Origin: Streptococcus cristatus
Lineage (GTDB): Bacteria; Bacillota; Bacilli; Lactobacillales; Streptococcaceae
Assembly: GCF_003943515.1 (NCBI RefSeq)
Contig: NZ_RJPT01000002.1
Span: forward strand, 27,733 to 91,732
Length of the DNA: 64,000 nucleotides
Direction: 5' to 3'
Every line of letters begins with the position of its first letter. The stretch's first letter is position 1. Below, one piece after another: positions 58,701 through 64,000 of the stretch. A model generated the notes under the pieces. The model ran no database searches. It was not told where the DNA came from and saw only the letters and a list, made by a program, of their open reading frames with translations. The position numbers and the translations under genes are program-made.

Positions 58701-58743
58701 TCGGACTTCCCAGCAATTTCAACTTCAAACGATCTTCGGTCAT
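55714..58743 (-). CDS. SARP-type regulator with BTAD, AAA/STAND and TPR-like domains
   Basis: 1009 residues. An OmpR-like HTH (about 1-95) and BTAD domain (about 100-230, ENDRPGKVIETYYKLVNLLD) are followed by an ATPase with Walker A GGTGIGKR (278-285) and Walker B ALVILVEDCHW (about 378), then TPR-like helices to the end. Large SARP/STAND proteins are signal-integrating activators. The P-loop has Arg at the usual Ser/Thr, so ATP handling may be altered. ATG 58743 follows GGAGG. It faces hutG tail to tail and is a plausible, unproven regulator of the hut cluster. Confidence 0.85.
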   Translation of the reverse strand: MTEDRLKLKLLGSPSVFLNQEEVFFPFAKINALLYYLHINGAVNREEIAGILWENKDNQTAKKNLRNTIYQANKLLGGEWIIAPNRTVLSLNPECAIESDVELFTDHSAEHLSLYQGDFLQGFYLKDSEAFDYWVSRMRTRYEQLYIQACYQKLEKDPLNLEESERNLRRMISIDEFDEKNYHLLMKLYQENDRPGKVIETYYKLVNLLDKELGISPNEAIQQLYHEVMAKDRSERKIKQFLRNTDHFFGRVDEIKRLESYFSKILERQEPRALLLVGGTGIGKRTVTRQVLANQTKYFQIVMAECFKEEMTVGLQPWRSLLDGLGDLVIQHQILSTSQWQVILDSYFPMMASEASGLELNTDHLARFVLDILQKISKKKALVILVEDCHWMDEASVAVLEQVMNHLRDYPVAFVLTKHLSTPPYLGRFFNHLLLRSQLDCIELQPLDFKASVAYLQAQTEQLVISEERLEAIYRVSQGIPFFLSEYAEQLLRGEKFQPLTSVIKAKLSLKLGYLSSQEEELVDYLACFSSPASVALLAKLLGLSVEEVVEIAEGFGQKQLLIGEEQEELVLRFSQELLRIYAYERLPLAKKRMLHHQIAQGMEDQLGASLYHAQLLNDIAYHYKLSKQPIKSLEYELHYLEATLQFHHELFPIYSREFGFIEKTDDTDQSAVLDQFDRIRREIEGLERKHQNHKDFQLLVLRFLYLEGRYAIRTGNYQQGMDNIQQVIASAKELQQMEFLLEGYRQMIYYCIQTENIPEMRYYTELALDASVQANNHEAIAMNLRLKGLYHLMIGDEEQSLRHLYQSIDCFSLTASLRSKYSIQIAAALDYLAEIEQIRGNFTTALAHQKEAIELTENKTAEPSIFAFYIGLGLTYYQLKDYEQAERILLKAKAALRSLSFPWKETQLEVYLALIGCEKGDYQPALDLLRKKDSLISRYGNPRDKGLIYYLMAVIKYRQLAGSLQEAGFENLLAQDFETYYETAKSQLNPYRDRHQLKELENLRRTLS

Positions 58744-58773
58744 GTAAACGCCTCCAAGAAAGCTTATAAAACT

Positions 58774-58802
58774 AATATAAACAAAATAAGACATTTTAGC
58801 AA
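58774..58802 (-). promoter_or_regulatory. Promoter of the SARP gene
   Basis: TTGCTA (58797-58802) and TATATT (58774-58779) on the minus strand are 17 bp apart, 31 bp before the start codon. Confidence 0.55.
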
Positions 58803-58909
58803 GCAAGAAAAGAACGACTCTATCATTTATCAGCTTCTAAATGATCAAAACCTATAAACAAAAACCACTAAACAGCAAATGAATCTGATTAGTGGTTTCT
58901 TCATTCATC

Positions 58910-59788
58910 TTAAAAAGATTGAACGGATGGGGTATGGTTAAAGAGCGCATGGGTCGCCTTATAGATATGGTAAGCTGTTGCCGCATTATTCATCGTATAG
59001 AGATGGATCCCTGCTACATCATGGGTCACCAAATCGACAATTTGATCCACCGCATAGGCTAAACCAGCTGTCCGCAATGATTCTGGATCATGTTCATACT
59101 TATCCAGAATAGCCTTGAATTTGCGCGGAAGATGAATATTCTCACACGTTTTCAAAAGACGAAGCGCTTGGTTTCGATTCAGAATAGGCATGATACCTGC
59201 ATGAATCGGAACATCGATCCCAGCCAAGGTACACTTATCTTGGAAATCATAGAAGCGTTCATTGTCAAAGAAGAGCTGAGTGACAAGACTAGAGCAGCCC
59301 GCATCCACTTTCTTCTTCAGATTCTGAATATCTGAGATCTGGTTTGGTGAGTCTGGGTGCCCCTCTGGATAGCAAGCACCGATGATGTCAAAATGTGGTG
59401 CTTCTGTCTTGATATACTCAATCAAGTCAGTCGCATATTTAAAATCATCCTTAGGAGCCACATCTGGAAAAACATCGCCCCGCAAAGCCAAAATCTGATT
59501 GACCCCAACACGATCCAAAGCCTGCAAGATATTGGACACCATTTCCTTAGTTAGATAAACAGCTGGCAAATGGGCAATCGTTGGAATCTCAAGGTCATTG
59601 GAGATGAACTCAGCCAAACGAACCGTTGTCTCCTCAATATCAAATTTATTATTGCTGGCAGTCACACTGATAAAGTGGGGAGCCAGATCTTGCATCTCCC
59701 TCAACGCCTGAAAAATCTTATCATTGCCTACTGCCGGATTAGGAGGAAATACTTCAAATGAGAGACTAGGAGTTTGGCGATTCACCAT
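58910..59788 (-). CDS. metF: Methylenetetrahydrofolate reductase
   Basis: 292 residues of the FAD TIM barrel: LSFEVFPPNPAVGNDKIF, where Glu is the catalytic acid, LRGDVFPD and CYPEGHPDSPN, QLFFDNERFYDF and HAGIMPI. It makes 5-methyl-THF, the methyl donor for MetE. It follows metE by 103 bp on the same strand. A hairpin lies in that gap. Confidence 0.95.
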   Translation of the reverse strand: MVNRQTPSLSFEVFPPNPAVGNDKIFQALREMQDLAPHFISVTASNNKFDIEETTVRLAEFISNDLEIPTIAHLPAVYLTKEMVSNILQALDRVGVNQILALRGDVFPDVAPKDDFKYATDLIEYIKTEAPHFDIIGACYPEGHPDSPNQISDIQNLKKKVDAGCSSLVTQLFFDNERFYDFQDKCTLAGIDVPIHAGIMPILNRNQALRLLKTCENIHLPRKFKAILDKYEHDPESLRTAGLAYAVDQIVDLVTHDVAGIHLYTMNNAATAYHIYKATHALFNHTPSVQSF

Positions 59789-59831
59789 AGAGATAAAATT
59801 CCTTTCAATCTACTAACTAGCAGCCTATAAC

Positions 59832-59860
59832 AAACCTGCAAACAGCTTTGTTGCAGGTTT
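59832..59860 (-). other. Hairpin between metE and metF
   Basis: AAACCTGCAA and TTGCAGGTTT are perfect 10-bp arms around a 9-nt loop. The T-run expected of a terminator is missing, so partial termination or mRNA processing is more likely. Confidence 0.55.
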
Positions 59861-59891
59861 ATCAGAGCTGAGTTTAAATGTAGAAATAATA

Positions 59892-62144
59892 TTAATTCAG
59901 TTTTTGTCTAGCTGCTTTAGCCGCTTCGACAAGGCGGATCAAGCTTTCTTTTGTTTCTGGAATACCACGTGTTTTCAAACCACAGTCAGGGTTGATCCAA
60001 ACTTTCTTGCTTGGTACTTTAGCAAGAATGGCTTCGATTGTGTGGTCGATTTCACCTTCATTTGGCACACGAGGAGAGTGGATATCGTAAACCCCAGGTC
60101 CCACTTCTGTTTGGAAGTTTTTCGCTTTGAGTTCGTCCAAGATTTCAAGGTTTGAACGGCTTGCCTCAAAGGAAATAACGTCCGCATCCATATTGTCAAT
60201 AGCTGGGATGATATCTGTAAATTCTGAGTAACACATGTGAGTGTGGATTTGAGTATCTGGCGCAACTGTAGAGTGTACCAAGCGGAAGGCTGGAATAGCC
60301 CAGTCAAGGTAGTCTTCGTACCAGTCGCTACGACGGAGTGGCAATTTCTCACGAAGAGCAGCCTCGTCGATTTGGATGATCTTCACGCCGGCAGCTTCAA
60401 GGTCAAGCACTTCGTCCTTGATAGCAAGAGCGATTTGAAGAGTTGAGTCCTTGATAGAGATATCTTCACGTGGGAATGACCAGTTGAGGATGGTAACCGG
60501 TCCAGTCAACATACCTTTAACAGGTTTGTCAGTACGGCTTTGTGCGTAGCTAGACCATTTCACAGTGATTGGGTTGAGACGAGTCACATCACCCCAGATA
60601 ATTGGTGGTTTCACCCCACGCATACCGTATGATTGTACCCAACCATTCTTAGAGAAGAGGTAACCTGACAAGTTTTGACCGAAGTACTCAACCATGTCAT
60701 TACGCTCGAACTCACCGTGTACAAGGACGTCAAATCCAACTTCTTCTTGCCATTTAATCCATTCGTCGATAGTTTCAGCAAGAAAGGCATCGTATTCTTC
60801 TTGTGACAATTCACCCTTACGGAAGGCCAAACGTTTGGCACGGACTTCCTTAGTTTGAGGGAATGAACCGATTGTTGTTGTTGGAAGAGCTGGAAGTTTG
60901 AAGGCTTCTTCTTGGATCTCTTCACGTTCTGCGAAGGCTGGCAAACGAGTGTAGTCAGCGTCTGTCAATCCTGCAATGCGCGCACGAAGTTCAGCATTGA
61001 CACCTACACGTTCAGTCGCAAAGAGTTCTTTGTTGGCTGCAAGAGCTTCCGCACCTTGACCATTGCGGATAGCATCCAAGTCACGAAGTTCGTCCAATTT
61101 TTCAACTGCAAAGGCAAAGTGGTTCAAGATAGCTGGCTCAAATTCTTCGTTAGCTGTTGTAAATGGCACATGAAGAAGGGAGCATGAGCTTGTCAAGACA
61201 ATGTTTTCAGCTGGGATTTGCTCAAGAACAGCCAAGCTCTTTTCGTAGTTGTTTCGCCAGATGTTTTTACCATTGACAATCCCTGCATAGAGAGTCTTGT
61301 CAGCTGGGAAACCACCTTTAACGAGTTCAAGAGTTTTCTTACCTTCAACGAAGTCCAAACCAATGGCATCTACTGGCAAGTTCACAAGGTCAGCGTAGAC
61401 GTCACGAACGTCACCGAAGTAAGTTTGAAGCAAGACTTCAAGACCTTTTTTGTCAGCCAAAAGTTTGTTGTAAAGGTTCAAGAAGAGAGCTTTTTCTTCA
61501 GCTGTCAAGTCTTTGACAAGAGCCGCTTCGTCGAGTTGGATGCGAGTTGCACCAAGCTCCGCCAATTTAGCAAAAACTTCTTGGTAAGCAGCCACTAAGC
61601 TGTCTACGAAGTCTTCTGCTTTCACGCCTTCTTCAAAGTCTGACAATTGAAGGAAAGTGAATGGACCTACAAGGACTGGACGAGTGTTCAATCCAAGTTC
61701 TTTTGCTTCTTGGAATTCATCAAAAATCTTGTGACCAGCCAATTTAACTTGAGTGTCTTTTTCAAATTTAGGCACGATGTAGTGGTAGTTGGTGTTGAAC
61801 CATTTCTTCATCGGAAGGGCACGAACATCCCCTTTTTCTCCTTGGTAACCACGACCCAAAGCAAAGTAACGCTCAAGGTCTGACAATTCCAAGTTTTGAA
61901 CAGATGCAGGAACTACGTTGAAAAGGAAAGCTGCATCGAGGAAGTTGTCATAGTGAGAAAAGTCATTTGATGGAATTTCAGTGATGCCCTTTTCTTTGAC
62001 AATGTTCCAGTGCTTGGCACGCAAGTCTTTCGCCGCTGCCAAGAGTTCGTCTGCTGAGATTTCATTTCTAAAGTATTTTTCAGTTGTAAATTTTAATTCG
62101 CGGAATTCACCCAAACGAGGGAAACCAATGATAGTCGTTGACAT
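59892..62144 (-). CDS. metE: Cobalamin-independent methionine synthase
   Basis: 750 residues. The C-terminal zinc site shows HTHMCYSEF and later [11 protein letters not shown], giving the His/Cys/Glu/Cys set; the N-terminal half starts [19 protein letters not shown]. It methylates homocysteine from 5-methyl-THF-polyglutamate supplied by MetF. GGAGGACGTTT precedes the ATG. A MET-box palindrome at 62224 implies control by the LysR-type MetR/MtaR. Confidence 0.97.
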   Translation of the reverse strand: MSTTIIGFPRLGEFRELKFTTEKYFRNEISADELLAAAKDLRAKHWNIVKEKGITEIPSNDFSHYDNFLDAAFLFNVVPASVQNLELSDLERYFALGRGYQGEKGDVRALPMKKWFNTNYHYIVPKFEKDTQVKLAGHKIFDEFQEAKELGLNTRPVLVGPFTFLQLSDFEEGVKAEDFVDSLVAAYQEVFAKLAELGATRIQLDEAALVKDLTAEEKALFLNLYNKLLADKKGLEVLLQTYFGDVRDVYADLVNLPVDAIGLDFVEGKKTLELVKGGFPADKTLYAGIVNGKNIWRNNYEKSLAVLEQIPAENIVLTSSCSLLHVPFTTANEEFEPAILNHFAFAVEKLDELRDLDAIRNGQGAEALAANKELFATERVGVNAELRARIAGLTDADYTRLPAFAEREEIQEEAFKLPALPTTTIGSFPQTKEVRAKRLAFRKGELSQEEYDAFLAETIDEWIKWQEEVGFDVLVHGEFERNDMVEYFGQNLSGYLFSKNGWVQSYGMRGVKPPIIWGDVTRLNPITVKWSSYAQSRTDKPVKGMLTGPVTILNWSFPREDISIKDSTLQIALAIKDEVLDLEAAGVKIIQIDEAALREKLPLRRSDWYEDYLDWAIPAFRLVHSTVAPDTQIHTHMCYSEFTDIIPAIDNMDADVISFEASRSNLEILDELKAKNFQTEVGPGVYDIHSPRVPNEGEIDHTIEAILAKVPSKKVWINPDCGLKTRGIPETKESLIRLVEAAKAARQKLN

Positions 62145-62197
62145 AAACGTCCTCCAAAAATTGTTGTTGAAACTATCTTAACAGAAAATCCGCCCTC

Positions 62198-62244
62198 TGT
62201 ATAATTGGAATTTCCCAGAGTTTGATATAGTTTAAAACTATATC
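62198..62244 (-). promoter_or_regulatory. metE promoter with MET-box
   Basis: GATATAGTTT-A-AAACTATATC (62224-62244) is a perfect 21-bp dyad whose core TATAGTTTNAAACTATA equals the streptococcal MET-box bound by MetR/MtaR. TATACA (62198-62203) lies downstream on the minus strand with a poor -35 (ATCAAA, 62221-62226) overlapping the box edge, the geometry of an activator-dependent promoter. Confidence 0.8.
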
Positions 62245-62257
62245 ACTATTATATACA

Positions 62258-62290
62258 AAAGAAAAAGATTTGAGACACATGTCTCAAATC
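62258..62290. terminator. Terminator upstream of metE
   Basis: GATTTGAGACA-CA-TGTCTCAAATC (62267-62290) has T-rich tracts on both strands. On the minus strand it would end read-through from the toxin-antitoxin genes about 230 bp away; nothing else convincing is seen in 62291-62521. Confidence 0.75.
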
Positions 62291-62521
62291 CCTTTTTTTG
62301 CTTGTTTTTAAGTTACATACTAGTTTATAGATTAAAACAGGCTATCGCTAATTCTTATAAACAACTATGACTTGTTATTAGAAAAGACTATAGGTTATCT
62401 AAATTTTGATATTTTTGATTTCTCTTATCGCTTTTTAATAAAATGAGCGAATCAATTGGAGTCCACTGCTAACTATACTAAACTTTAAGCATCTTTTCAT
62501 CTTCTAGGACTTCCAAAACAA

Positions 62522-63607
62522 TCAAGAAACAAAATAATAATTGGTTTTTAGTTCTCGGAAACGATCAAAACTGAGAATGCCCTCGTTTTGTAATCTTCCT
62601 AGAACAATACTCGGGTGAGTATCTATTTCCTCAGCAAATTGAAGGATGTCTGACTTATCAAAGTTTCCTTTTTCTACAAAAGTTTGATAGTCTTCAGGTC
62701 TAATCAAGAAATCTTTTGCAAACTGGTCTGCCTGTTCCTCAGAACGTCGGTATGAGTCACTGTTTCCGTCTTCAGATGAAAAATCATTCTGTAAAATGTG
62801 TCCAATCTCATGGAAAAGTGAGAACCAGAAAATATCGGATGCCTTGTTTCGGTCTGTCAATAATAGCAAGGCACTACCATTGCTAAATTTTTTTGTAGCG
62901 CCATTCAGATTAGCATTTGCCAAAGCAGGTAGACCGACTAGAACAACACCACAGTCTAGCAAGATGTCAGACAAGCGTTGAGGAAAGACCTCTGGATCTT
63001 GTCTGGTCAACTTTCTCAAAGCAGGTAGGCTTCTCTCTAACTTTCTACGATTGAGCTTGGTAGTCGTTTTATCACGCGCTTTTTTAGATGCCAACTCCAG
63101 CATGATATTGGAGTTTACTATACTTTTAGGCGTAAACTCACGTGTATTACGGTAGCTAACTAGATGGTTGAAAGTCGTGAGGTTTTTTAAATTCGCCACA
63201 CCTAAAATCTTGCGAAGCTCGACAATCTTTTCTTTCAAGGTATAGCGTTTGTCTGGAACGTAGCCTTCTTCCTTAAAATACTTGAAGTCAATCATCTCAC
63301 AGATTTCTTTCTCGCTACCTTCTTCTAGCTCTCTTTGTTCTGCAATCTCTGCAACCTTTACATCGTAAGTATTCTGAAGATTGAGCCAGGTTTGCATGGA
63401 AACTCCGCTTAGCTTAGCTAACTTATGAGCAGTTTCCTTACTAATGGATTCCTCAGCATTGACGAGTTTGCTGACAGTCTTTGCAGAAACTCCCAAACGC
63501 TCCGCAAATTCTTTTTGCGTTACATTATAATCTTCAATCAACTCCTTAACATACTGACCTGGATGAAAAGCAATCAGGTCTTTGTATTCAACAATTTTAT
63601 TACTCAT
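62522..63607 (-). CDS. HTH-XRE antitoxin fused to an ImmA/IrrE metallopeptidase domain
   Basis: 361 residues. A HigA-type HTH occupies about residues 15-75 (HPGQYVKELIEDYNVTQKEF). From about 215 an ImmA/IrrE (DUF955) domain carries SLFHEIGHILQ, the HExxH zinc motif, with a probable third ligand Glu in RRSEEQADQFAKDF. Standard HigA is only about 100 residues; the extra peptidase domain suggests it can cleave or bind a partner. The start overlaps the toxin stop by 8 bp. Confidence 0.9.
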   Translation of the reverse strand: MSNKIVEYKDLIAFHPGQYVKELIEDYNVTQKEFAERLGVSAKTVSKLVNAEESISKETAHKLAKLSGVSMQTWLNLQNTYDVKVAEIAEQRELEEGSEKEICEMIDFKYFKEEGYVPDKRYTLKEKIVELRKILGVANLKNLTTFNHLVSYRNTREFTPKSIVNSNIMLELASKKARDKTTTKLNRRKLERSLPALRKLTRQDPEVFPQRLSDILLDCGVVLVGLPALANANLNGATKKFSNGSALLLLTDRNKASDIFWFSLFHEIGHILQNDFSSEDGNSDSYRRSEEQADQFAKDFLIRPEDYQTFVEKGNFDKSDILQFAEEIDTHPSIVLGRLQNEGILSFDRFRELKTNYYFVS

Positions 63608-63938
63608 AGTGATTGCTGACCTCCTCTATTTTTAGAATTTCGATTTCAATGGGACTAGGAAAAACCTTTTCTAGATCCTCCTCACGAAATTCTACAATCA
63701 AACGATAGGAACTCTTTCGACCGTCTATATCCAAAGCAAACTGTCCCTGTCTCTTTCCCTTGAGTTGGTGAAAGTGATATTTAGGAAAAGCGATCACACT
63801 AGCTAAAGAATCCGCCGCTTCCAAAAAGTTGATCAACTGATGCAACTTTACAGCAACCTTATCCGAAAAATATTTTTTCGCTCGCCTCAGCTCTGTGCAC
63901 TGCTTTTTAACAGTTTTGTTTGTATAGATAAGCTTCAT
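63600..63938 (-). CDS. RelE/HigB-type toxin
   Basis: 112 residues: LRRAKKYFSDKVAVKLHQLINFLEAADSL, then YHFHQLKGKRQGQFALDIDGRKSSYRLIVEF, the HigB pattern with Lys/Arg residues that cut mRNA on the ribosome. It lies first, with the antitoxin second, the usual HigBA order. GAAAGGG precedes its ATG. Confidence 0.85.
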   Translation of the reverse strand: MKLIYTNKTVKKQCTELRRAKKYFSDKVAVKLHQLINFLEAADSLASVIAFPKYHFHQLKGKRQGQFALDIDGRKSSYRLIVEFREEDLEKVFPSPIEIEILKIEEVSNHYE

Positions 63939-63954
63939 AAGTCCCTTTCTGTTA

Positions 63955-63986
63955 AATTAAATTACCTTTTAGGTAATTTAATTATA
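63955..63986 (-). promoter_or_regulatory. Toxin-antitoxin promoter with overlapping operator dyad
   Basis: AATTAAATTACCT-TTT-AGGTAATTTAATT (63955-63983) has perfect 13-bp arms. Its end overlaps the minus-strand -10 box TATAAT (63981-63986), so binding there would shut off the toxin operon, as in HigA autorepression. The -35 region lies at the window edge. Confidence 0.8.
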
Positions 63987-64000
63987 GCATCTTTAGACAA

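Noticed and set aside
62145..62260. T-box or SAM riboswitch before metE
   Set aside because: No T-box sequence or long leader is present; a MET-box dyad explains control.

Overview
The window looks like a chromosomal segment of a Streptococcus of the sanguinis/gordonii kind. Supporting signs are the ctsR-clpC pair, a hrcA-grpE-dnaK-dnaJ locus under two CIRCE operators, clpL, rpoY-rnjA (epsilon subunit plus RNase J1), NagR-type operators at glmS, a MET-box at metE and a complete histidine-utilisation (hut) cluster. This placement is inference from gene content and protein similarity recalled from memory; no database was searched.

Layout. 1-9.7 kb: 5' part of nadR, an ECF S-component with a DUF4430 lipoprotein, ctsR-clpC with a CtsR operator, an AraC regulator, and clpL behind an unusually long structured leader. 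10.1-15.5 kb: a polar amino-acid ABC importer in operon with a URO-D/MtaA-like protein, beside a luciferase-type flavin oxidoreductase. 15.7-20 kb: glmS (two NagR-like sites, hairpin between Shine-Dalgarno and start), yjdF with a riboswitch-like leader, and rpsO followed by large hairpin elements. 20-31 kb: oxidoreductases, Nudix, a TipA-type MerR regulator, azlCD, tsaB-rimI-tsaD, rpoY-rnjA and dnaJ. 31-36.5 kb: the heat-shock locus, interrupted between dnaK and dnaJ by an AT-rich two-TM gene and carrying two related structured elements at the dnaK and grpE stop codons. 36.5-43.9 kb: a WYL regulator/GyrI-like/ClbS-like operon, mscS, a frameshifted sstT, and a GT2-GtrA/NAGPA membrane operon. 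44-55.6 kb: hutI divergent from hutU-ftcD-fchA-fhs-hutD-permease-hutH, then hutG with its own promoter. 55.7-64 kb: a 1009-residue SARP/STAND regulator, metE-metF, and a RelE-type toxin with an antitoxin fused to an ImmA/IrrE peptidase domain.

How it works together. The hut genes take up and deaminate histidine, convert urocanate to formiminoglutamate and offer two exits: HutG (formamide plus glutamate) and FtcD-FchA-Fhs (formimino group onto folate, with ATP recoverable through Fhs). Heat-shock functions fall under CtsR (ctsR-clpC) and HrcA (dnaK operon). metE/metF supply methionine under a MET-box.

The points most worth following are a 175-bp three-hairpin repeat present three times at identical length, the paired elements at the dnaK/grpE stops, the frameshift in sstT, the SD-hairpin-AUG arrangement of glmS, and the long clpL leader. 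No rRNA, tRNA, CRISPR array or prophage was seen.
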